In this document: positions 10,721 through 21,322 of the stretch, piece by piece
Numbering within the stretch: position 1 is the stretch's first letter
How the letters are laid out: every line of letters begins with the position of its first letter
Assembly: GCA_034687125.1 (NCBI GenBank)
Contig: JAQGBZ010000254.1
Coordinates: 1-64,000 of the forward strand
Reading direction: 5' to 3'
From: Neelides folsomi
Taxonomy: Eukaryota > Arthropoda > Collembola > Neelipleona > Neelidae
DNA length: 64,000 nt
Program-made: the position numbers and the translations under genes
Notes under the pieces: model-generated
Database searches by the model: none
What the model was told of the DNA's origin: nothing
Seen by the model: the letters and a program-made list of their open reading frames with translations, nothing else

Positions 10721-13700
10721 ATGAGAAAAAGGGGTGATATATCGGAAGATTTTGATTACTTTACACAGAATACAAATAAAGATCCAAAATTAAGTTTTTG
10801 GATTGATCCTCCGCAGGATTTACTTGCTTTTGAATATTTTAAATCTTCGTCATTACATGGTTTAAAGTACATTGGTCAACCAATGAGACATCTTTCTGAA
10901 AGGTATTTATAAATTAATCTCCATTTTTTCAAGTATTTTCAAATTACATATTCCATTAACTTACACAATTCAATTTTAGAATATTTTGGCTAATTGCTTT
11001 CCTTATTGGCCTCGTCGTTGCAATTTATCTCATCAGCGACGTTTGGAAAAAATATAAAGAAAGCCCTGTTATCATTTCATTTCAACCGTTTGAAACTTCA
11101 ATAGAAGAAATTCCATTTCCAGCCATCACAATTTGTAACATTAATAAAGTTACAAAAACGAAAGCGGAAGAATACATGAGGTTCAATTTTCATATATTTT
11201 ATATCCATCCAATCCAATAGGCTTAAATAATCAAAATGGTTTTTAAAGTTAAATGGAGTTTAAAAATATTTATATGGATATAACAAACAAAGCTAATAAA
11301 CTTAAGATATTTTACATGTAGATTATGTGCACATTTCTTTAATTTGTAGAGCTGCAGAAAGAGGAGAAAAAGATTCAGTAAAGAAGCTTTCTTATTTGGA
11401 ACATGTTTGTTCTTCACCACAAAGCTTCAGTGGAATGTTCAATTATTCTTATAATCGTGGAAGGGTGGATCCCTCCCTTGTAAATGAACAAAACACATCC
11501 AGTGAAGAGGAAGATAATCAAGAAGATTTGGAAAATTTTCTACAAGATGTATATTCAACAAGTTACATATTAAAATATGGATTAATATCAAATACAATAA
11601 TATTTAAAATACTTAATTTAACTTAATTTACTATATTTGCAAAAATTTCAAATTTGAAGGTTTCTCAAGCTTGTGCAAAAATGACGCTTCTTTGTACATT
11701 CGCTGGTGAAATTGAAGATTGTACACAATTATTCCGTCCTATTGAAACTGCCTTTGGGAAATGTTGTACGTTTAATATGGTTCCACGTACATTGTTATTT
11801 GCCCTCAGGTATTCACTATACTTTATAATTTATAGATACTTTATAATCTCTCCATTATTTATCACTGGATAAATATAAAAATATTAAGTAACACTATTAT
11901 AAATTTATTGTTTCAGGAACGATTCAAGAGATAGCGAAACAACAGTGAATGAATGGAGAAAGTGGCATTTTGAACAAGACGGCATTCTCATCCCGGAACA
12001 TTCTGAAATTAAATTCCCCTATAGACAATCCAGAGCTGGAAAGAGTTTTGGTCTTTCCGTTCTCCTTGATCCAGATCTTGATGAATATTATTGTACTGGT
12101 TCAGACTCAATGGGTTTTAGGGTAACTATCATTTCATAAACACAATTAATTAGCTCATTTAGACAATTAATATTATATTATTATTTAGGTTCAAGCACAT
12201 TTGCCCGTTGATTTTCCTCATGTTAACGATTTTGGAATTGCAGGTTTGAAAGCTAAATAGAATTTTTAAAATAATTTAATATAAATTAGCTGTAATTTTT
12301 AACTGATTTTTCTATAAAAGTTCGTCCCGATTCTGAAGTTTACGTCTCTGTAACTCCGGACATCACTTTACCACATGATACAGTTGAGAGCTTTTCTCTC
12401 AATCAAAGGGGTTGTTATTATGATACAAGTGAAGTGGAATTGGCATTTTTTCATTATTACACTCCATCAAGCTGTTTGGATGAATGCATCTCAAACTTGA
12501 CATTTAAAGAATGTGGATGCGTCAGGTTTTACATGCCAAGTATGAAGAATATTTAGTAAAAGGGAATTCCTTATTTAACTTTAATTTATAATGATATACT
12601 TAATAGCGTAAATGTTGTTTACATGATTTAATAAAAGGAGATACTACGAGAAAACTCTGCGGACCTTTAAAAGCTTCATGTGCGGATATAATTCGAAGTA
12701 AACAATTTGAATTCTCTTTTATCCAATTCGACTTTATTTGAAATTCCTTGATTCGGGAATCGGAGTAATAAATTATATGTGTTTGTTTCATGCTTTAACA
12801 GAGCAAGTTAGTCAGAGTGGGATTAATGACCAATGTGGCCATTGCATGCCAACTTGTTCAGAAGTGAATTATCGAACAGAAACAACATTCGTTCCGCTCC
12901 AAGGTCCAGAAGTTCTATGGAGAAACAAAAATAATGAACTTGCACCTTGGTAGACAAAAATTAATCATTATAATTATTTTTATCTAACGATTGTTAAAAA
13001 AGTTAAAATGCAAGACCTTACCTATTATAATTTTTATTTAAGGACAATCATTGACACTAAAGTTATATCAATGACATTATCAAGGTTTAATATATATTGA
13101 CATTTGTAATGCTTATTAAATATTATTTTTTTAATAGGGCTTATAAAAATGTTTCAATTCTACATGTATTTATGGGTAAAAAAATATGATTTAATTATAT
13201 CGTGTTTCACTATTGATTTCAAAGAAAATTATATATTAAAAGTAATTGTGCAATTATACTTAGGTCAGGATTCAATTTATCCTAAATTGAGAAAAGAACT
13301 TTATGGATCAACGGATCTTTTATGTACAGATAAAACGATTTAATCAACCAATGCATTTAAAATTCTGTTACATTCAATTATAGATATTGATTCAGTGATA
13401 ATTTTAATTATTAACAATATAATTGTATACATAATTATAAAAATTCCATAATTAGCAATTTCACTTACAAATTACAATTAAGGGATAAAATTATCGATTG
13501 TTTTACAGCTAGCACTGGCGGACTGATGGGACTTTGCCTAGGGTTCAGCGGCCTGAGCTTAATGGAAATAATTTACTTTCTCACTCTTCGAGCATTTTGT
13601 CGGAGAAGGAGAAGAAAAATCGACAAGTTTGTGAGGGATGAGATCATGAAAGGCTATGGGAAAAACGACCAGTCTTTCAAATTAGAAACTCAGGAAGATT

Positions 13701-13855
13701 CAAAATCCTCCTTTGGTGAATTTAATGGAAATGATAAAATTCGAGACACTTGGTCTCGTCCACCATATCCGCCCTATGATGAATTGCTTATAAGAAACTA
13801 TTTAAATTATAAGTTCGTGAATAAGAAAATTAATCCATCATCTAGAGTTTGGTGA
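10721..13855 (+). CDS. Pickpocket-type DEG/ENaC sodium channel subunit
   Basis: Thirteen exons were assembled by hand: 10721-10902, 10980-11180, 11350-11548, 11660-11808, 11917-12121, 12189-12243, 12321-12539, 12638-12697, 12802-12949, 13043-13084, 13138-13175, 13264-13323 and 13509-13855. They total 634 codons plus stop, all with GT-AG ends and matching phases. Landmarks in order are TM1 (IFWLIAFLIGLVVAIYLI, residues 62-79), the post-TM1 FPAITICN motif, a Cys-rich extracellular loop (RGCYYDTSE, ECGCVRFYMP, KLCGP, CGHCMPTC), the pre-TM2 LYGSTDLL, and the pore/TM2 block STGGLMGLCLGFSGLSL followed by EIIYF. The C-terminus is a basic cytoplasmic tail (FCRRRRRKID). DEG/ENaC subunits form trimeric Na+ channels used in mechanosensation, salt or pheromone taste, or fluid transport. 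The gene lies near IR and GR genes. The family is certain; the exact role is not. Confidence 0.92.
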
Positions 13856-14089
13856 ACATGTTTTTGGTCAATGCAATACATATTTTTATTAATTCATCAC
13901 ATTTAACGAATAAACATCATTTAAATAATACATTATCAATATGAATAAAAGTCATTTCAAGCTCATTTAATAAATAACAAAGAGTTGAATAGAAGTAAGT
14001 AGAAGGTTGAAATAGAAGTTTGTGGTTACATTTTACGAGCTAGATACGATCGCGAGCGATGAAGAAAATAAGTCTGGTTTGTTTGAGGC
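13856..14089. other. Spacer between the ppk channel and the sHSP promoter
   Basis: No gene is seen. Poly(A)-type signals (aataaa) for the channel gene lie at the left. Confidence 0.35.
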
Positions 14090-14091
14090 GA

Positions 14092-14217
14092 ATTGAGAAT
14101 TCTCTCGAACTTTCTCGATTCCACTATCCTTTGCTTGGTTCTTCTAAATGTTTCTAGCTGATGAAATGAACATTGAATCGGGTATATAAAAGCTCTCCAT
14201 CTCACATTCCCCAATCA
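14092..14217 (+). promoter_or_regulatory. Heat-shock promoter: HSE array, TATA box, initiator
   Basis: Between about 14094 and 14118 five alternating pentamers of the HSE pattern can be read (aGAAt tCTCt cGAAc tTTCt cGATt), three of them perfect. A weaker TTC-phased group lies near 14145-14160. TATATAAA follows at 14183-14190, and tcata near 14215-14219 fits an initiator about 32 bp downstream. This is the classic layout of an HSF-driven gene and it sits directly before the small HSP. Confidence 0.75.
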
Positions 14218-14660
14218 TAGCCAAAACAACTTTTCCACATTCAGCATCTCCCTTCGCAGTAAACTTCAGTTCTTCGGATCAACGCAACGCATTAAAGTCA
14301 TTCAACAAACTTTTGATTCAACTCTAATCAAGCTTCAGATTTGTTGACAAATATTCATACCTGGTTTATTTACATTTACACAAGAAGATCCTAAAGGTAA
14401 TTAATTATTAATTGCTCCTTTTCTTCTTGTTAGTAGGATATACTATACATTTTTTCACTATATACACATACATTATTTTGGTATACATATATTGTAGTCA
14501 ATATACAAATCATATTATATATAAATGTTACATAATAAGCTAAGTATGTATAATCCGCAATAATATAAAAAGCTCAGAATCTTTATATATAACAAAATTA
14601 CGATGGCTAAAATTGAATTTATTAATTAGATTTGTATTTTTAAATTTTTAGATTGGAAAA

Positions 14661-15155
14661 ATGTCTTGCAAATTTTATTCATACATCCCAAACCCACAAA
14701 GTGGAGGGAGACGAAGATGCGGAATGTCGCCATTCTACGATCCTTATAGGGCAACAATTATTGCATCGCTCGAGAAAGCCGCATTTGCTGAAGCTCAAAA
14801 GCAATCGGAGAAATTTGAAGTTCGAGTGAAAAGTGAAGGATTTAAACCGGAGGATTTGGACGTCTCAGTTGCTGATGGCCATTTGATTGTCAATGGGAAA
14901 CATGGAGAAAGAGAAGAAAATGGATCATTTGTGACTCGTTCGTTCACCAGGAGATTTCCACTTCCAAAGAACGTCAATTTGGAAGCCATGAACTGCAAAT
15001 TTGATGCCAAAGGCCAACTCACCATTTCTGCTCCATTCATCGTTGAGGAAGAAAAACCAAACGTCATCAACATCCCGATTCAAATTGTGAAGAACGAAAT
15101 GAAAGAAGCAGAGAAATCCAATTCCTACCATGGAGAATTGGAATTTGAGTCTTAA
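14661..15155 (+). CDS. Small heat-shock protein (alpha-crystallin family)
   Basis: A single coding exon of 164 residues. The alpha-crystallin domain (about residues 50-135) shows FEVRVKSEGFKPEDLDV, DGHLIVNGKHGERE, the SFVTRSFTRRFPLPKNV block and FDAKGQLTISAPF, as in Hsp20/lethal(2)efl-type chaperones. The IPIQIV segment is the I-x-I motif that packs against neighbouring subunits. The protein should form oligomers in the cytosol and hold unfolding proteins. The 5'UTR appears to contain an intron (donor aaag/gtaatt near 14397, acceptor tttttag ending at 14650). Heat-shock elements and a TATA box stand upstream, so it is probably heat-inducible. The length is usual for insect sHSPs. Confidence 0.95.
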   Translation: MSCKFYSYIPNPQSGGRRRCGMSPFYDPYRATIIASLEKAAFAEAQKQSEKFEVRVKSEGFKPEDLDVSVADGHLIVNGKHGEREENGSFVTRSFTRRFPLPKNVNLEAMNCKFDAKGQLTISAPFIVEEEKPNVINIPIQIVKNEMKEAEKSNSYHGELEFES

Positions 15156-15699
15156 AACCGAATAAAACCCCAATTGGGGTTTATCCCAATTTTATGTAAT
15201 AAATAATACGATATTAATTATTTTATCAATAATTAAACATTTCTGATATTTATTTGTTTTTATCTGTTTTTATAATTTTAATGTTATTCTCAATTCAAAT
15301 AATAATTATTGAAAAAATATGATATAATGAATATTTAAGAGCATTAATTGTCTTAATGTAAACATTATTTCGTAAATGTTATATTGTTATTTATAAATAT
15401 TGAAAGAAAAATAAATAGTAAATAATTTCGAATCAATTGGCTAAATATTTCACACGAATTCATAAATGGTTAGTTATTAGTTATTTACATAATAAATAAA
15501 CATATTACCTAATAATTATATATGGATAAAAACATGATTTAGCAAGCATTTAATTGAAAAAAAAAGAAATGTAATAGTAAAAATAATCAATAATAATCTT
15601 AATTCAATAGAATTTAAACTACTGATATCAGTAGTTAATTCATATATCATATCAACAAGAATAAGAGTCTACAATCATAGACATTTGGCATTGTTGGTC
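15156..15699. other. Convergent intergenic spacer
   Basis: The 3' ends of two genes face each other here. AT-rich with aataaa signals; no gene is seen. Confidence 0.4.
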
Positions 15700-16807
15700 T
15701 TAATGGTCTTCGTCTTCGACTTCCTCGTCTTCATTTTCAGTAGTTTCGTTGGAAAAGCTCTCCACAATCTGGACCTTGACTTTTCCCCTCGGGTTTGCCT
15801 TCATCTTCTTAAATGTAATTTCCTCAGCGAAAGCCCAAACTTCTTCCAAGTCTTCGTCGTCTGACTCAATTTTCAATTTGCTAAAATCATCAGGAAGATT
15901 TTCATCGACAAACACTTGCCAATCTTCAGGAACCATCAGCGGAGTGTGCCCTTTATAAATAATAATTTTAAATCAATTAGATATTTACAATATTATTAAA
16001 CTTGTATAATGGTAAAATAAAAAGGATCCAAGTACCTAATATAAACTATATATAGATATAAAATAAATTCATCAGACTCATCTATACATGTATATCTGTA
16101 CATAACCCCACATTTAAATAAATTAATTTTACGTTTAAAAATGTTCATTTTTCTTACATTTGGGCAATTTTCTTTTTCTAATCTTTGGCGGATGTTCCAC
16201 TTTAATTCTTGTAAACCATTCACTTGAGTCAAAATCCAAGCGAATTCGTTTTGGTTCCGATTCCTCCTCTTGGATTTCAAATTTCTCCGATTTTTGAATA
16301 TCCAATATGAAATATTTCTCTTTGACTTCATCGCGAGTTTCAATGGGTTCTTCATTTATTTTTAAATTCTCCCAAATTTTGAATATTCAAATTGGAATTA
16401 TCTTCAACATCATCTTCAGTAATGAGTTGATTTGAGTCGTCAAGAGCATTGAGACTGGCTTTGAGTCGTCGGCGACGATCTCGAATTCGTCGTTTTTTCA
16501 ATCCATATTCCCATCGTTTCTTTTTAGGAACAATCTGACTTTTCTTTTGACATGGAGCCTTCGTTTTCCTTTCCAATTCCTCTTTGTTCAATTGCTCAAA
16601 TGTTATTTCCTCCCGTTCGATCAATTTCAAGTAAGCTCCATGTTTGTTGTGATGATTATCCAAAGCTGCTTGTCGTCGGAACTTCCCAAAGCATAGTGGA
16701 AATGGGCATTGGAGAGGATGTCTGGTTGAAACAGGAGATTTCTGAATTTTCGTAAGGTCAGACAAATGGCGATTTACAGCTTTATTGATAATTCCGCTTG
16801 AGAACAT
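15700..16807 (-). CDS. Nuclear protein with one C2H2 zinc finger
   Basis: Reading on the minus strand: exon A 16807-16409, a very short putative intron (16408-16369, 40 nt, GT-AG), exon B 16368-16158 with a strong gtaag donor, and exon C 15950-15700. This sums to 286 codons plus stop. Near residue 34 there is one classic finger, C-x4-C-x12-H-x3-H (CPFPLCFGKFRR...HHNKH). Then come a basic segment (KKRRIRDRRRRLK) and an acidic tail (SDDEDLEE; TTENEDEEVEDEDH). The mixture suggests a chromatin- or RNA-associated nuclear protein. I do not recognise a family. If the 40-nt intron is not real, the gene carries a frameshift at that point, because the long frame from the ATG would end just after the acidic block. 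Confidence 0.65.
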
Positions 16808-17371
16808 TATATTATTATATGTAACGATAAATGGTAATATTTGAGATCATTGAGATCTATTTATCAAATCCTCACAAAGAAACTGATGTCAAAGAGTTAT
16901 ATTATGAGTACAAATGTCAATGCAAAAAATGAAATATTTTGTTGTGGATAAAAATGTCGTTTTCATTTAAGCTCTTAAAGTAAATATCGTTCATTTCCTT
17001 TCCATTTAACATAACATTTAAACCTATATATTTGTAACTATTCGTAATTTGAACGATTGTAAGCTTAGAGTTCATTTGAGTAAAAGTATAACGTATTTAT
17101 TTTAAATAATACTATAATTCTAAAATGGATATTCAAACATTTTGAATACGTATTTTAATTTACGTATATGTATACCTATATGTATACTGATACTGACCTT
17201 ACATTCACATTTTCCTTGCTACAACTCCTAATTTATATTTATGAGTTTTAAGTATGCTTGTATTCAATATCAAACATTTAAAATTATGTTTAAAACATTT
17301 ATTAATTCATTCACAATACACAATGTATACTGTACTTACATTGTTACATGTATTGTTAAAGTAAAATCTAA
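16808..17371. other. Intergenic, AT-rich
   Basis: Upstream of the C2H2 gene and downstream of the IR gene. I see nothing coding. Confidence 0.4.
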
Positions 17372-19612
17372 TTATATTCTATGTAGCATAAAAATACATT
17401 CAAGGATCAGTGCAATTATACCTAACATAGTTCCAAATAACACAATGAAAAACACTGAAATGATATTAGCATTTAATTTTTGCGGCATAAATGGTATTTG
17501 GTTGCTTTTCTCGAAAGTTTGATTCCAAGCTTTCAAAAGTCCTTCTGATAATTTTTTCCTACAGTAGAGTTGCCAATTTCTATAAATCCCAGATTCAAAA
17601 ATATAAGAGAAAAGTCGAGGAAAAGCATTTGATATGAAATTTGCAAATAACCAAATTTGGTTTTTTTCATAAATTTTAGTTTTTCCAATTCCGAATTTAA
17701 TGTTTGGATGGACGGCTTTTATTATGTCAAGGTAAAGGTTGAGGCCTTGTGTATTCCCATAAAGAGCAATTTTCTCATTTTCGATCATTTGCTTAAAAAT
17801 TTTGACGTCTTCGCTTGTTTCCAGAATTTCCAGAAACTTGATATAATTCCTTTTATCTTCTGGCATTGCCGTTATGTTAATCGATCCAGACGAACATTTC
17901 CCAGTTTTCTTGTCATATACTTCATAAAACATTAATTTGATTATCTCAAAAAATTTACCATCGGGAATATTGGAAAACGAAGAACAATTTCTCCCTAAAG
18001 TTGTAAACGTATAAAGGAAGTTGGTTATGTAAATTACAATTGGATCCAATTCAATTATTTCAGTTTGATGTCCAGTAATAAAAGTTTTATAAATTTTAAA
18101 ATTCCTTTCAATTAAAGCATCAATTGATTGAGGTTTATCGCTTTCAATCGGAGCTATTAATCGCGTTACCACGGCACCTTTATATGAATTACTCAAAATG
18201 ACGCTCATCAATAACCAAGTCGTTAGAAGAAAACTCGAAATCAAATTTATTTTTTTCAAATTCCGCGCTAATTTTCCGTAAGGTTGTTCAACCAAAACTG
18301 AATAGTTTGAAATTCCCGCGCTCCATTCTTTAAAATCGAATCTTTTGAATAACATGAAGGCATTTAATACTGTGAATAAAATAAAGCATATGAATATGAA
18401 TAGCCAACAATAGGGACCAAACGCTGTCCAAAAATGTGTAAAATGAATTCCTACACCATCTGAATAAAATGTGATGAAATTTTGTGAATTTGTGTCCACA
18501 GTTATATAATTTACATGCATGTCATAATCATTAAAAAACGGTTCATTAGAATCAGAAATGTACAATCTTGCTTCATTTGAATAATATCTGAAATCAAATA
18601 AAGTATTATTCAATTGAATTATTTCAACATAATTAAAATGTCCAAATAAGGAAAAGTTTTGATATTTGTTCAATTTAGTCCAAACAATGTTCCAAAATAT
18701 TTTAAGTTCTCTGTATGTGTCCCAATCATTGTAATTTGCAACTTTTTGTTCGCAAATTATAGCTCCTTTTAAATATTCACTCACAGTTTCATTAAATTCT
18801 GGGGCATTGGGTAAAACCACTGGGATGGATTGTAAGCGTTCAATTACTAATTTCTTATCAATATATTTTCCAATATTATAAAACTGATCACGAATAATGC
18901 TTAAAGTATCATTGACCAAATATTCTGCTTGGTAATAATTTGTAAAAACCATAACTTTAGTTTTCAAACATCTGAAGCATAAAAATTCCAATTTTATTAT
19001 GTGTGCGTTGTCATAGTTTTCCGATGGAGAAAAAATTGTTAAAAATAATATTTGAATATTGTTATTTACTTTAAGAAAAGTTGGTAAAATAACTTGAGCC
19101 CAATTCGAAATATTTGAAGAATTTTCATTCACAAATAAAAAAATCGCATATTGGAATGTGGACTGATAAAAATAAGGAACTTTTTTATTTTGTAGCGGAT
19201 AAACATTCTCGCAATTGTTGAGCGGACTGCAGCAAGTTAAATGGCATTGGGGTGAAACAATAAGTTTGTCGGAGGCAAATGAATAATTTAATAATGGAAA
19301 CAATCTCAATTGGCACTGTTGTTTAAAATATAATATTTCCATTGAAATATTCTTATTGTAAATTTTTGTGTATAATTTATTCGAATCGGTGATAATTGCA
19401 TAGGGATAATTGAAATTAGGAAAAATAAAAAATATTTCAAATTTTTTAAGACTAAAATTAATTTCTAGATTGCAAGAGTTAATGGTGTTTAGAAAATCAA
19501 TTAATTTAATAGTACCAACATTGGGTTCAGGATTATAATCGATTAAAATTGCAATAACTAAAAAATCTTTTAAAATCCCCAATATAAAAATTTTTAATAG
19601 CTTCAGGACCAT
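17372..19612 (-). CDS. Divergent ionotropic receptor (IR), copy 2
   Basis: One exon of 746 residues that starts MVLKLLKIFILGIL (signal peptide). It is parallel to the 752-residue IR at 6.0-8.3 kb across its whole length: the same N-terminal LxxFNLEI-type block, a CHLTCCSPLNNC cysteine cluster, HFWTAFGPYCW before TM1, YSVLVEQPYGKLARNLK, TM2 with LSNSYKGAVVTRLIAP, FESGIYRNWQLYCRKKL, and a last TM near the C-terminus. The two are products of one duplication now 9 kb apart on opposite strands. The reading frame is intact and the length normal for IRs. The role is chemosensory by family, with an unknown ligand; residues usual for glutamate binding are not evident, as in most divergent IRs. Confidence 0.9.
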   Translation of the reverse strand: MVLKLLKIFILGILKDFLVIAILIDYNPEPNVGTIKLIDFLNTINSCNLEINFSLKKFEIFFIFPNFNYPYAIITDSNKLYTKIYNKNISMEILYFKQQCQLRLFPLLNYSFASDKLIVSPQCHLTCCSPLNNCENVYPLQNKKVPYFYQSTFQYAIFLFVNENSSNISNWAQVILPTFLKVNNNIQILFLTIFSPSENYDNAHIIKLEFLCFRCLKTKVMVFTNYYQAEYLVNDTLSIIRDQFYNIGKYIDKKLVIERLQSIPVVLPNAPEFNETVSEYLKGAIICEQKVANYNDWDTYRELKIFWNIVWTKLNKYQNFSLFGHFNYVEIIQLNNTLFDFRYYSNEARLYISDSNEPFFNDYDMHVNYITVDTNSQNFITFYSDGVGIHFTHFWTAFGPYCWLFIFICFILFTVLNAFMLFKRFDFKEWSAGISNYSVLVEQPYGKLARNLKKINLISSFLLTTWLLMSVILSNSYKGAVVTRLIAPIESDKPQSIDALIERNFKIYKTFITGHQTEIIELDPIVIYITNFLYTFTTLGRNCSSFSNIPDGKFFEIIKLMFYEVYDKKTGKCSSGSINITAMPEDKRNYIKFLEILETSEDVKIFKQMIENEKIALYGNTQGLNLYLDIIKAVHPNIKFGIGKTKIYEKNQIWLFANFISNAFPRLFSYIFESGIYRNWQLYCRKKLSEGLLKAWNQTFEKSNQIPFMPQKLNANIISVFFIVLFGTMLGIIALILECIFMLHRI

Positions 19613-20093
19613 GATTATTTAGTTTGTCACAAATTTACTAAATAATTAAAATTGTAGAAATTCAAATTCATACAATATGCAAACATTATAAGTAAACTAA
19701 ACAAAGGAGACTTTAAACAATCGATATAATGGTAAGTGTCATTCAATCAATAATCGATAAAGATAATAAAATAAAATAACAATAAATTATTCATTCCATT
19801 CCTATAATAATGAAAAATTATGACGAAATGATTATATTTACTATTTATAAATACTCGTATCTGAAAATCCTAAGCCTAATAATAATGCACTCTGTATTTC
19901 CTATGCAATGGGCACATACTCGGCAAAGTATGGAGAATAATGGAGAATAAATATGAAAATTCATTAAGCAGCTTTACAAATTAACTATATGGGAAAAAAT
20001 ATTTTTTTATATTTTAAATTATTAGTCAAATCTTTTTTATCATTTTAATCTCATTTTCCAGTTAATTGTAAAAATATATACACACATTTTTTA
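19613..20093. other. Intergenic, AT-rich
   Basis: The 5' side of the IR gene. No gene is seen. The left part of the GR relic could begin near 19990, but it cannot be aligned with confidence. Confidence 0.35.
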
Positions 20094-20840
20094 TTCATTT
20101 TAATCGAATTTTCATTCGTAGTATATACACTTATTGCTGGAATCATATACTTTTGGTCAGTTGCATTGGTTTATTTTATAAATAAAAACCTTTGTGCTGA
20201 TTTAATGTAAATTATTAATAAATTAAAAATTCAATATCATCAAAAATTTAATTTTAAATATAACTAAATATTCTAGATTATTAATATACATAATTTTAAG
20301 CTTATTAAATCATAATTACCAAATATTTATATACCTAGGAAACAAATTACATCTGTAAGTTCTATAACCTTACTTAAAATTAGTCTAATTTAACATTGTC
20401 AACTTAAAATAAAATATTCATTTATATATTTAATCATGGTTTACTATAATGTCGTATATTCAAAATTGAATTTCTCCATATCCTTGGGGATTTACATATT
20501 GTTTAATGTGTCGAGTGTTGGAACAATTTATTATTTTGCTCTTATTGGTTTCAATGAATATTTGTTTTCTATCGATTCTTTTTGCAATCACTATTACTTA
20601 TTTTGCTATTTACCCAACAGGGTGTTATTTATTTAGTTATACTTCAATAATATAGGAGAAATCATTTTATATTAATTATAATCATCCAACCAAATTAAAA
20701 TTAATTAAATTTAACATTAAACCAATCGGGCTAAAAATTGGAAACTTTTATACTGTTAAATGGGCAACACTATTACAATTTATTTATTCTGTTACTCAAA
20801 GCACCTTTTCTTTTCTTTTATTAATTCGAAATTTATCATA
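20094..20840 (+). pseudogene. Decayed gustatory-type receptor (GR) relic
   Basis: Two blocks match the intact GR at 28.9-30.3 kb. Block 1 (about 20094-20206) encodes IIYFWSVALVYFINK with a gtaaat donor, equal to the end of GR exon 2. Block 2 (20446-20840) encodes GIYILFNVSSVGTIYYFALI, GFNEYLF, then after a frameshift ITYFAIYPTGCYLFSY followed by a stop, then PIGLKIGNFYTVKWATLLQ through a final LLLIRNLS and stop. The frameshift, the internal stop and the missing first exon mark it as a pseudogene. Confidence 0.8.
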
Positions 20841-21322
20841 AATTATTGACAATAAAGAGAATACAATAATATTAAACTCAGCCTCTGGTATGTGGTGAAC
20901 TTCTGGTTAGGCAAATAAACAACAATTTATTCCCTCTAATTATTCTAAAATTGTTTTACTTGTAATAGAACTTAAATAATCATACCTACTATTTAATTTT
21001 TGGTTAAATGCTGTTTAATGCAATATACAAAATTTCTTGTTTGGAATATTCTAAACTTTTGAGATGTAAACTATCTATCAGTAAGTGAGTAAACCACGAT
21101 GTGTGGTAAAATAATGAAGCAAATTACATATATAGAATTTATTGAGAGTTATATATATTCTTTTATATATTTACATGTATGTAATGTAATTGTGTATATA
21201 ATTATATATAAATTATTGTGATACTAAATAGATATTTTATTTAATAATTGAGAATTGATAATGGTTATTTAAATATAAATATAAATACAATAGATTGAGA
21301 TTCCAAATGAATGGATAATATA
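20841..21322. other. Intergenic, AT-rich
   Basis: Between the GR relic and the 3' end of TAF6. Nothing is recognised. Confidence 0.4.
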
